Both the position numbers and the translations under genes were made by a program. A stretch of DNA of 64,000 nt from JAVVHH01 sp964613945 (GTDB taxonomy: Bacteria; Pseudomonadota; Alphaproteobacteria; Acetobacterales; Acetobacteraceae), in NCBI GenBank assembly GCA_964613945.1, contig CAZTJC010000016.1, forward strand, positions 1 to 64,000, in the 5' to 3' direction. Shown piece after piece: positions 52,413 to 59,929 of the stretch (position 1 is its first letter; every line of letters starts with the position of its first letter). The notes under the pieces were generated by a model that had not been told where the DNA came from, searched no databases, and saw only the letters and a list, made by a program, of their open reading frames with translations.

Positions 52413-53423
52413 ATGACCCAATCTCCCTTGCTTGCCATCACGATGGGTGACGCGTCCGGCATCGGACCGGAGATCGTCGCCAAAACGCTGGCCGCAGGTC
52501 ACGAGCGCGCCGTGGTGTATGGCAGCGTCGTCGTGATGGCGGAGGTTGTCCGCCGGCTCGGCCTCGACCTGGAGGTCAGGGCGATTGCCGGTCCGACCCT
52601 GGCGGAAGGCAAGGCGGGCACGATCGAGGTCGTCGAGGTGACGCGGATCGACGAGCCGCCGCCGCTCGGCGAGATCAGCGCCGTTTCCGGCCAGGCATCG
52701 TACGACGCCATCGTCGCCGCGATCGCCGCGGCCAAGGTCGGAACGGTGAGCGGCCTAGTCACGGCACCCATCAACAAGGCGGCGATGTCGCGCGCCGGCA
52801 TCAAGTATCCGGGGCATACGGAGATCCTGGCCGATTTCGGCGGTGCCGCCCGGGTCGCGATGATGCTGGCCAACGACGACATCCGCACCGTGCTGGTGAC
52901 GATCCACACCTCGTTGCGCCTGGCCATCGAACAGGCGGACTTCGCGGCGCAGATGTCGGCCATCCGCCTAGCCCATGAGGGCGGGCTGGCGTTGGGCTTC
53001 GCCGCGCCGCGGGTGGCGGTGGCCGGACTGAATCCCCATGCAGGGGAGGGCGGGCTGTTCGGGGACGAGGAGGTCCGCATCATCGGCCCGGCCATCGAGG
53101 CGGCACGCGCGGAAGGCATCGATGCCAGCGGGCCTTGGCCGGGCGACACGGTGTTCATGCAGGCCCGCACCGGTCGGTTCGACGTGGTGGTGGCGCAGTA
53201 CCACGATCAAGGGCTGATCCCGGTGAAGTATCTCGGCCTGGAAAAGGGGGTCAACATCACGCTGGGCCTGCCTTTCGTCCGCACCAGCCCGGATCACGGC
53301 ACGGCGTTCGACATCGCCGGGCAGGGCATCGCCGACCCGGCGTCGTTCCAGACCGCCCTGGCCTATGCCCGCCGGCTCGTCGCGGCACGCACCCCAGTCG
53401 TCGGTTTCGGAAAGGCCGGGTAG
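52413..53423 (+). CDS. PdxA-family 4-phosphohydroxy-acid dehydrogenase
   Basis: 336 residues from the ATG at 52413 (AGGAA upstream). ITMGDASGIGPEIVAKTL, TAPINKAAMSRAGIKYPGHTEIL, GLNPHAGEGGLFGDEE, QYHDQGLIPVKYLGL and LGLPFVRTSPDHGTAFDIAG match PdxA/PdxA2. PdxA oxidises 4-phosphohydroxy-threonine in vitamin B6 synthesis, while PdxA2 paralogs oxidise 4-phospho-D-threonate or -erythronate in catabolism. No pdxJ or DUF1537 kinase gene is present here, and the catabolic neighbourhood favours a PdxA2-like role. Confidence 0.85.
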   Translation: MTQSPLLAITMGDASGIGPEIVAKTLAAGHERAVVYGSVVVMAEVVRRLGLDLEVRAIAGPTLAEGKAGTIEVVEVTRIDEPPPLGEISAVSGQASYDAIVAAIAAAKVGTVSGLVTAPINKAAMSRAGIKYPGHTEILADFGGAARVAMMLANDDIRTVLVTIHTSLRLAIEQADFAAQMSAIRLAHEGGLALGFAAPRVAVAGLNPHAGEGGLFGDEEVRIIGPAIEAARAEGIDASGPWPGDTVFMQARTGRFDVVVAQYHDQGLIPVKYLGLEKGVNITLGLPFVRTSPDHGTAFDIAGQGIADPASFQTALAYARRLVAARTPVVGFGKAG

Positions 53424-54434
53424 ATGGGCCTTCGTTTCATCTTCATGCTGACGCGCAACGACCGGACGGTCGCGGATGCGGCCGCTCAATTGCAGACCGC
53501 CCTCGGCCTCGGCGTCCGCCATATCGGGTTCAAGGATATCGGCCTGCCGATCGCGGAACTGAAAGCGCTGAACACGGCGATCAAGGCCGGCGGCGCGACT
53601 TCCTATCTCGAGGTCGTCTCGCTCCATCGCGACAGCGAGATCGCCTCGGCGACCGCCGCCGTCGCCATCGGCGTGGACGTCATGCTCGGTGGCACACGGG
53701 CGGACGACGTGCTGCCGATCATCGCGGGCACGGCGATTCAGTATTGCCCGTTTCCCGGGCGAATCGTCGGACACCCCAGCATCCTGGAAGGCAGCATCGA
53801 CGAGATCGTCGCGAGCGCCCGAGACCTGGCGGCGCGCGACGGCGTTCACGGCCTCGACCTCCTGGCCTACCGGTCCCAGCAGGATGTCCCGGCGCTGATG
53901 AAAGCCGTTTGTGCCGCCACCTCCAAGCCCGTCTACATCGCGGGCTCGATCGCGACGCCGGAGCGGATCGAGATCGTCAAGGAAGCCGGCGCGGCGGGCT
54001 TCACGATCGGGACCGCAGCGCTCGACGGTATATACCCGGCCGAGGACACCGACGTGCCAACGCAGCTCGCTGCCATCATCCGCGACGTGGCGCGGCTGAA
54101 CAACCACCTGTCGCCGTTCAGCAAGGAGAACCTTGCCGCCTCGTTCGGCCAGCTCTTCGATCCGCTCGCATCCCTGGTCCGTGGCCGGATCAACGGCATG
54201 CAGATCCGGCTCGCCAGGATGGCCGGCGAGAGCGCCTGGAAGTTCAGCGTGCAGAACGACGAGCTGATCTTCGTTCACAGGGGCCGTCTGCTCCTCCGCT
54301 TCCGCGACCGCGACGAGGTGGTGGAGGAAGGGGAGTTCATCGTGGTGCCGCACGGGGTCGAGCACCGCCAGACCGTGCTGCGCGACCCGTGCGAGGTCGT
54401 CGTCATCGAACCGGCGACCAGCGGCACGGCTTAG
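53424..54434 (+). CDS. TIM-barrel protein fused to C-terminal cupin
   Basis: 336 residues, starting immediately after the pdxA-like stop. Residues 1 to about 215 form a ribulose-phosphate-binding-type barrel: HIGFKDIGLPIAELKALN, GVDVMLGGTRADDVLPII, then PVYIAGSIATPERIEIVKEA and GFTIGTAALDG at the phosphate-binding end. Residues about 270-320 are a cupin: WKFSVQNDELIFVHRGRLL and EGEFIVVPHGVEHR. I do not recognise a named family. Linkage to PdxA suggests action on the same phosphorylated product. The stop overlaps that of the convergent permease by three bases. Confidence 0.7.
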   Translation: MGLRFIFMLTRNDRTVADAAAQLQTALGLGVRHIGFKDIGLPIAELKALNTAIKAGGATSYLEVVSLHRDSEIASATAAVAIGVDVMLGGTRADDVLPIIAGTAIQYCPFPGRIVGHPSILEGSIDEIVASARDLAARDGVHGLDLLAYRSQQDVPALMKAVCAATSKPVYIAGSIATPERIEIVKEAGAAGFTIGTAALDGIYPAEDTDVPTQLAAIIRDVARLNNHLSPFSKENLAASFGQLFDPLASLVRGRINGMQIRLARMAGESAWKFSVQNDELIFVHRGRLLLRFRDRDEVVEEGEFIVVPHGVEHRQTVLRDPCEVVVIEPATSGTA

Positions 54435-55099
54435 ACAAGGTCGCGCCGGAGGCGGTTGCCGGACCGGCGCTCGAAGTGTCCCGCCAGCAGCGATAGCGGG
54501 AACGCCATCAGGAAGTAGATGGCGCCGGTGATCAGGTAGACCGGCATCGGCATGTAGTATTCGCTGGTGATGTCGGTCGCGTTCATCATCAGCTCCGGCG
54601 CCGCGATCAGGGAGGCGACCGACGTGTCCTTCAGGAGCGAGATGGCGAAGTTCGTCATGGGCGGCAGGATGATGCGGATCGCCTGCGGCAGAACGACCAG
54701 GCGCATGACGTTGAGCCGGTGCAGGCCCAGCGCCGCCGCCGCCTCGGACTGCCCGCTACTGATGGCAGCGATGCCGGAGCGGTAGGTTTCCGCCATGTAG
54801 GCGGCGTAGTGCAGCCCGAGTGCGATCACCGCTGCCTGGAAGCCTGGGATGACGACGTTCAACGAGGTCAGTCCGAAATAGATCAGGAAGAGCTGGGTGA
54901 GCGTGGGCGTGCCGCGGATGAACTCGATGTAGGTCCGGCAGACCAGGTACAGCCAGCGCAGGCCCGAGCCTTCGGCCAGCGCGATCAGCAGGCCTGCGAC
55001 AGCGGCGAGCAGGTAGGCCAGCGACGCCATCTCGACGGTGCGCAATGCGCCGACGCCGAGTTCGGGCAGCCAGCTCTCGATGAGAGACATGGAAATCAT
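54431..55099 (-). CDS. polar amino-acid ABC transporter permease (HisM/GlnP type)
   Basis: 222 residues from the ATG at 55099, overlapping the previous stop (ATGA); the ATG at 55090 is possible. RTYIEFIRGTPTLTQLFLIYFGL and SEAAAALGLHRLNVMRLVVLPQAIRIILPPM (EAA loop) define the His/Glu/Gln/Arg permease family, with five or so membrane spans. It pairs with the next permease and the binding protein. No ATPase gene is adjacent. Confidence 0.88.
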   Translation of the reverse strand: MISMSLIESWLPELGVGALRTVEMASLAYLLAAVAGLLIALAEGSGLRWLYLVCRTYIEFIRGTPTLTQLFLIYFGLTSLNVVIPGFQAAVIALGLHYAAYMAETYRSGIAAISSGQSEAAAALGLHRLNVMRLVVLPQAIRIILPPMTNFAISLLKDTSVASLIAAPELMMNATDITSEYYMPMPVYLITGAIYFLMAFPLSLLAGHFERRSGNRLRRDLV

Positions 55100-55773
55100 C
55101 GGCTGCGCCCGGCGGTGAGGCGGCGCTCGAGCCGACGGCCGAACACGGCGAGCGGAAAGCTGATGGTCAGATAAAGCACCGCCACGAGAAGGTAGATCTG
55201 CGTGCTGAGAAAGGTGCGGTCCACCAGCATGTGGGCGTTGAAGCTGACTTCGGGCGCCGCGACCGCGGAGGCGAGCGAGGTGTCCTTCAGCAGGCCGATC
55301 GAGAAGTTGACCAGCGACGGCAACGAAACCCGGAAGGCCTGGGGCATGATGACGTGGATCATGGTCCACGTTCGGCTGAGCCCCAGCGCGTGAGCCGCCT
55401 CGGCCTGGCCGCGTCCGACGGCCTCGATCCCGGCGCGGAACACCTCGGTGAGGTTGGCGCCGCCGTTGATGCCGAAGCCGATGATGGCCGCCGGGATCGG
55501 GTTCAGCTTGATGCCGATGGCACCGAGACCGAAATAGATGATGAACAGCTGCGTAAGCACCGGCACCGCCCGGAACACCTCGACATAGGCGTAGGCGAGC
55601 CAGCGCAGCACCGGGTTCCGACCGGTACGCGCGCCCGCGAACAGCAGGCCGAGGATGACCGAGACGACGAACCCGCCGACCGTGACGATCACGGTCATGA
55701 GCAGCCCGGCTAGAAGAAAGGAAAGGAACTGGGGGAGGAGCGCGTATGCCCGCCCCCACTCACCAGCGGCCAT
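55096..55773 (-). CDS. polar amino-acid ABC transporter permease (HisQ/GlnP type)
   Basis: 225 residues. YVEVFRAVPVLTQLFIIYFGL and QAEAAHALGLSRTWTMIHVIMPQAFRVSLPSL (EAA loop) are diagnostic. It lies 3 bases after the binding-protein gene and is coupled to the second permease, so the two form a heterodimeric channel. The expected partner ATPase (HisP/GlnQ type) is not in the window. Confidence 0.88.
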   Translation of the reverse strand: MAAGEWGRAYALLPQFLSFLLAGLLMTVIVTVGGFVVSVILGLLFAGARTGRNPVLRWLAYAYVEVFRAVPVLTQLFIIYFGLGAIGIKLNPIPAAIIGFGINGGANLTEVFRAGIEAVGRGQAEAAHALGLSRTWTMIHVIMPQAFRVSLPSLVNFSIGLLKDTSLASAVAAPEVSFNAHMLVDRTFLSTQIYLLVAVLYLTISFPLAVFGRRLERRLTAGRSR

Positions 55774-55776
55774 GGA

Positions 55777-56718
55777 TCAGGTGAAATAGGCGCTGAAGTC
55801 TTTCCGCGGATGCGCGCCCGGACCGATCAAATCGTCGGCCTCGTCGCGGTCGGTGCCAAGGCGCTTGTTGCTGGGTGGCAGGGTCACGTAATCGGGGCTG
55901 GTCATGCCGTTCAGGGCAAGAAGCTCGGCGTTCTTTTTGGTCGCCCAGAGCCACTTGATACCGGCGTTCACCGCATCGAACAGGTCGGGGTTATCCTGGT
56001 TCATGCCCATGATCGCCAGGCCCTTGCCGCTGAGGTTCGGGTATTGGTCGTTGGGCTTGATCGGCACCTGCTTCAGCGCCAGACCCGGTTGCTGAAGGAT
56101 GAGGTAGTCCACCGTCATGCTGTCGAGGATGGCGTAGTCGGTGCGCCCGGCCACCAGGTCGCGCACGCAGGAATCCGTGTTGTCGTAGAGCATCACGTCC
56201 TTGATGCCGGGGATTTTCTTGGCATCCACGACGTAGTTGGTGCCGGTGATGCTGCCGACCACGGCACCCTTCAGCTCGTTCGGGTCTATCACGCTGCCGG
56301 ATGGATGGTCCGCCCGCATGGTGATGAAATTGACACCATAATAGATTGCATCCGTCAGCAGCATCGCGTCGGCACGGGCCTTGGTCCAGCCCATGTCGCC
56401 GCACATGATGTCGGCGCGGCCGGAGCGGATTGCCTGAATGGTGGCGCTCCAGGCCATGATGGCGGGCTTGGCCTGGAGGCCGAGCTTCTCCGCGATGGCC
56501 TGGACCATCAATGCGTCGCTACCCTCCAGCTTGCCGTCGTGCAGGCCCGTGACGGGCATGGTTCCGCTCATGGCGATGGTGATGTAGCCATCCTCGACGG
56601 TGCGCAGCTTCGGCGGCGGCGGGGCGGCGAGGGCCGGCCGGGCCAGCAGCCCGGTGCCGATCGCAGCGGTCGTTCCCAGAAATGCGCGGCGGGACAGCGG
56701 TGATGGTGCGAACGGCAT
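55777..56718 (-). CDS. polar amino-acid ABC transporter substrate-binding protein, Tat leader
   Basis: 313 residues; GGAG lies six bases before the ATG. The leader is PLSRRAFLGTTAAIGTGLLA with a twin-arginine motif, cleaving near ALAAPPP. The mature chain is SBP family 3: GYITIAMSGTMPVTGLHDGKLEG, AIAEKLGLQAKP, IQAIRSGRADIMCGDMGWTKAR, DLVAGRTDYAILDSMTVDYL. It should bind an amino acid or small amine in the periplasm. Divergent from the FAD oxidase at 56907, with shared control blocks between them. Confidence 0.88.
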   Translation of the reverse strand: MPFAPSPLSRRAFLGTTAAIGTGLLARPALAAPPPPKLRTVEDGYITIAMSGTMPVTGLHDGKLEGSDALMVQAIAEKLGLQAKPAIMAWSATIQAIRSGRADIMCGDMGWTKARADAMLLTDAIYYGVNFITMRADHPSGSVIDPNELKGAVVGSITGTNYVVDAKKIPGIKDVMLYDNTDSCVRDLVAGRTDYAILDSMTVDYLILQQPGLALKQVPIKPNDQYPNLSGKGLAIMGMNQDNPDLFDAVNAGIKWLWATKKNAELLALNGMTSPDYVTLPPSNKRLGTDRDEADDLIGPGAHPRKDFSAYFT

Positions 56719-56758
56719 GAGTATCTCCGGTTGGCGCTAGGCCAAGTCTGCACAAGGA

Positions 56759-56832
56759 TACACCGACCGCAACGAGTAATATTAGATTTGGAGCCTTTGA
56801 GGGTTAAGTCCGAAGTTAATGTAAGGTTTATT
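56759..56832. promoter_or_regulatory. divergent control region with two blocks shared with 45678-45743
   Basis: Block A at 56759-56783 matches TACAC, CCG, CGAGTAA and ATT with a single one-base length difference from its copy at 45678. Block B at 56814-56832 is TTAAGTCC-N4-TTAATGT, identical outside the four-base centre. The spacer between blocks is 9 bases longer here, nearly one helical turn. It lies between a transporter operon and an FAD oxidase and is probably bound by the LysR protein encoded at 45740. Confidence 0.65.
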
Positions 56833-56906
56833 GTGTCTTCGATTGCTGCCTGTTCATTGCTGGCGCACTGTCCGGAGTAATAGACCTGGAAATTGAAAGC
56901 ACGGCG

Positions 56907-58241
56907 ATGCCCGTTCAAGTTGACGTTGTTCAGGACAGTTCGGGCTTTCCATGCGAGGTCGATGCCGTCGTCATAGGCGCCGGGATCATCGGCACCTGCA
57001 CCGCCTACGAATTGGCAAAAGGTGGTCACTCGGTCGCTTTGCTCGAAAAGGGCGTGGTCGGTGGCGAACAGTCGGGGCGGAACTGGGGCTGGGTCCGGCA
57101 GCAGAATCGCGACCTGCACGAACTGGAATTGGCGATCATCAGCGTCGCACGCTGGGATGCGCTGGGCCGTGAAACCGGGCGCGACCTCGGCTTTCGGCAG
57201 ACCGGCAACCTCATCTGCACCGATAAGCCGGCGGTTCTCGCCCAATGGGAGGCTTGGCTCCGCTCGGCGGGCAAGATGGGCTATTCCAGCGACCTGCTGA
57301 CCCCTGCCCAGGCCAAGGAGCGCACGCCGGGGACGGTGACGAACTGGATTGGCGGCGTGTGGTCGCCTTCCGGCTCGCGTGCTGAGCCCAGCATGGCGGT
57401 GCCGGCCATTGCCGAGGGCGCCAAGGCGCTGGGGGTGTCGCTGCACCAGAACTGTGCCGTGCGCGGCCTCGAGATCACCAACGGTGCGGTGCAGGGCGTC
57501 TGGACGGAGCGCGGTCTCCTGCGGGCGCCGATCGTGGTGGCCGCAGGCGGCGCGTGGACCTCGCGCCTGGTCCGCCGTCACGGCATCGATCTGCCGGTCG
57601 CGAACATCGGCGCGACAGCGATGCGGACCAAGCCGATGGCCGATGTTCTGACCGCCGGCAATTTCGCGGCCCCTGGCTTCGCCATGCGGCGCCGGGTCGA
57701 TGGCGGCTACACCGTCGCCGTTCCAGGCCACGGCACGCTCAACATCGCGCCCCAGAGCCTGCGTTACGCGACGCGGTTCTATCAGATGTACCGCGCCAAG
57801 CTGGCCAAGAAGATCAGTTACCGCCTGAACACCTCGTTCTGGAACGGTCCGGAGGCAGCCGGAAACTGGCACAATGACGGGATCTCGCCGTTCGAGCGGA
57901 TACGCATCCTGGACCCGGCGCCCGACCGGAAGATGGTGGACTTGGCCGTCAGCAACCTCGCCAAGGAGTTTCCGGCGATGCGTGGGCTGGAGGTTGCCGG
58001 CGCCTGGGGCGCTTACATCGATACCTCGCCCGACCTCGTGCCGATCATTTCGACTGTGGAAAAACTCTCCGGCTTGACCGTCGCCACCGGGTTCAGCGGC
58101 CATGGCTTTGGCACCGGCCCGGGCAGCGGCCTGCTGGTGAGCCAACTCGCGACCGGTAGGACCCCCTGCGTCGATCCATCCCCGTACCGGCTGTCCCGCT
58201 TCAGCGACGGGTCGGCGATCCGTCGTCCCGAGATGATGTAG
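56907..58241 (+). CDS. FAD-dependent amine/amino-acid oxidase (DAO family)
   Basis: 444 residues. AVVIGAGIIGTCTAYELAKGG is the FAD site, followed by SVALLEKGVVGGEQSGRNWGW. The C-terminal GAYIDTSPDLVPIISTVEKL and GFSGHGFGTGPGSGLL close the DAO fold. It is a paralog of the gene at 46801-48126, sharing the RNWGW.RQQNRD motif, and both sit behind the same control blocks. Divergent from an amino-acid importer, it probably oxidises the imported amine or amino acid. Confidence 0.88.
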   Translation: MPVQVDVVQDSSGFPCEVDAVVIGAGIIGTCTAYELAKGGHSVALLEKGVVGGEQSGRNWGWVRQQNRDLHELELAIISVARWDALGRETGRDLGFRQTGNLICTDKPAVLAQWEAWLRSAGKMGYSSDLLTPAQAKERTPGTVTNWIGGVWSPSGSRAEPSMAVPAIAEGAKALGVSLHQNCAVRGLEITNGAVQGVWTERGLLRAPIVVAAGGAWTSRLVRRHGIDLPVANIGATAMRTKPMADVLTAGNFAAPGFAMRRRVDGGYTVAVPGHGTLNIAPQSLRYATRFYQMYRAKLAKKISYRLNTSFWNGPEAAGNWHNDGISPFERIRILDPAPDRKMVDLAVSNLAKEFPAMRGLEVAGAWGAYIDTSPDLVPIISTVEKLSGLTVATGFSGHGFGTGPGSGLLVSQLATGRTPCVDPSPYRLSRFSDGSAIRRPEMM

Positions 58242-58299
58242 GCAGCCCACCCGTCACCCCGGATCACCGGCACCTCGACCCAACACTGAAAGGTTTTCC

Positions 58300-58653
58300 A
58301 TGTCGCTTCTCGTCAAGCTCGACCAGCACCCCACGACCGAACCCGTGCACTCCAAGACCGCGCCGGACCGGCTCGTTTCCGGCGACCCATCCTACAAGAC
58401 CTGGGCGCAGGATGAGTCGCAGGGTGGCAAGGTCAAGACCGGTGTCTGGGAAGCGACGCCGGGCGAGAATCGCTCGATCAAGGGCGAGAAGCTCGAGTTC
58501 TGCTACCTGGTGTTCGGCAAGATCGAGCTGACGGAAGACGGTCACGAGCCGCGCATCTTCCAGACTGGCGACAGCTTCGTCATGAAGCCCGGCTATGTCG
58601 GAACCTGGAAGACCATCGAGACCGTTCGCAAGATCTATGTCGTCGTTGGCTGA
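58300..58653 (+). CDS. cupin-domain protein (DUF861 type)
   Basis: 117 residues, AAAGG before the ATG. GVWEATPGENRSIKGEKLEF, CYLVFGKIELTEDGHEPRIF and GDSFVMKPGYVGTWKTIETV match the short cupin_3/DUF861 family related to (S)-ureidoglycine aminohydrolase. It follows the FAD oxidase by 58 bases on the same strand and may bind or isomerise the oxidation product. Enzyme activity cannot be stated. Confidence 0.8.
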   Translation: MSLLVKLDQHPTTEPVHSKTAPDRLVSGDPSYKTWAQDESQGGKVKTGVWEATPGENRSIKGEKLEFCYLVFGKIELTEDGHEPRIFQTGDSFVMKPGYVGTWKTIETVRKIYVVVG

Positions 58654-58654
58654 T

Positions 58655-58673
58655 TTAGCCTGATCCGGGCTAA
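58655..58673. terminator. small stem-loop after cupin gene
   Basis: TTAGCC and GGCTAA form a six-base stem around a seven-base loop, beginning one base after the cupin gene's stop codon. No T run follows, so termination strength is doubtful. Confidence 0.35.
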
Positions 58674-58809
58674 CCGCGACCTGGCTGAGCCTGCGTCGGC
58701 TGTCGCGCGCGTGGCCGGAGCGCGAATGCGGAACCCCACTGACCGGGATACGCGTCTCGCACTAGTCTAGCGTCCATGCCTGCCATGCCCTCTTTCAGCG
58801 GTCGCTGAC

Positions 58810-59763
58810 GTGTCGCCGCGTCTGCCCCGGATCGCGTTCGTCACCATCGGCCAGTCGCCCCGCGACGACATCGTGCCGGAACTGCTGATGCTCGCGGGCC
58901 AGTGGCCGGAGGACCTTCTGGTTCAGCAATTCGGGGCTCTGGATGACGTAACGGCCGACACGCTGTCGGCCACGCCCATCCATCTCAACGAGAACAGGTT
59001 CTACACCCGGTTGGCCGGGGGCGACTACGTCACCGTCGGCGGCGGATTGATCGGTCGCCGTCTCGATCCCTTGCTGCACCGGCTGGACAGCCAGGGCTTC
59101 GACCTGATCGTGCTGATCACCACGGGACTGTTCCAGCCGATCCGGCTCTGCACGCCGTTCGTGCATGGGCAGCAAGTGGTGGATGCGTGGATCGGCTCGC
59201 TGGTCATGGGAAGCTGCAAGCTCGGCCTGATCTACCCCTTGGCGCGGCAGCACAACGGCTTTGCCCACGGCACGCTGATCCAGAACGCCCAGGCCGTCGC
59301 CGCGACCGGCGGCACGGAGCGGCTGGAGGACGTCACGGCCGGGCTGTCGGACGCTGACCTGATCCTGATGCACTCGGTCGGCTACACGGAGCGGATGGCC
59401 GAAAGCGTGTCCGCCGCGTCCCGCAAGCCTGTTGTGACGGCCCGGCGCATCATCGCCGCCGCGTTACGAATGCATCTCGCCAATTTGGGCGATCTGCGCC
59501 CGGCTGAAGCCGCGACCCCGACCGGCCCGGCGCTCGACGCGCTGCTGGACCGTGCCTCGTCCCTGACCCGGCGCGAGCGGGAGGTGCTCGCCGCCGCCCT
59601 GGCCGGATGCAGCAACAAGCAGATCGGCCACACGCTGGGCATCAGCCATCGTACGGTGGAGGTCCATCGTGGTCGTGGCCTGGCCAAGCTGCATGCGACC
59701 TCTCCGGCGGATTTGATCCGTCGTGCCCTGATCGGCAGTGCGCCGGTGCTGCCGGGCGACTGA
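58810..59763 (+). CDS. AroM-domain / LuxR-type DNA-binding fusion regulator
   Basis: 317 residues from a GTG start. Residues 1 to about 225 match the AroM family: IAFVTIGQSPRDDIVPELL at the N-terminus, then DLIVLITTGLFQP, LGLIYPLARQH and ADLILMHSVGYTERM, a racemase-like alpha/beta fold of unknown biochemical role. Residues about 252-296 are a complete LuxR/GerE helix-turn-helix: LTRREREVLAAALAGCSNKQ and IGHTLGISHRTVEVHRGRGL. The fusion suggests AroM acts as ligand sensor. It lies 167 bases upstream of the fused hydantoinase/oxoprolinase, its likely target. Part of the 58654-58809 spacer may carry its promoter. Confidence 0.82.
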   Translation: MSPRLPRIAFVTIGQSPRDDIVPELLMLAGQWPEDLLVQQFGALDDVTADTLSATPIHLNENRFYTRLAGGDYVTVGGGLIGRRLDPLLHRLDSQGFDLIVLITTGLFQPIRLCTPFVHGQQVVDAWIGSLVMGSCKLGLIYPLARQHNGFAHGTLIQNAQAVAATGGTERLEDVTAGLSDADLILMHSVGYTERMAESVSAASRKPVVTARRIIAAALRMHLANLGDLRPAEAATPTGPALDALLDRASSLTRREREVLAAALAGCSNKQIGHTLGISHRTVEVHRGRGLAKLHATSPADLIRRALIGSAPVLPGD

Positions 59764-59929
59764 GCAGGCCTGTCGCAGGCCGCTCGTTTCGACGGCAGGC
59801 ACCGGCCACGACGGCGGCTTGTACGGGGTAGCCCGTATATCCTCGCGCGAACCGGCCGGGCAGGGTGCGCAGCGTTGGCGGAACCCACCTGGTAGATCCG
59901 CTGCCGCGCCGCGCCGGAGCACGAACGCC

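Noticed and set aside
52968..54365. A 465-codon minus-strand open frame opposite the PdxA-like and TIM-cupin genes
   Set aside because: Both sense genes have family motifs and ribosome sites or tight spacing; the antisense frame has none.
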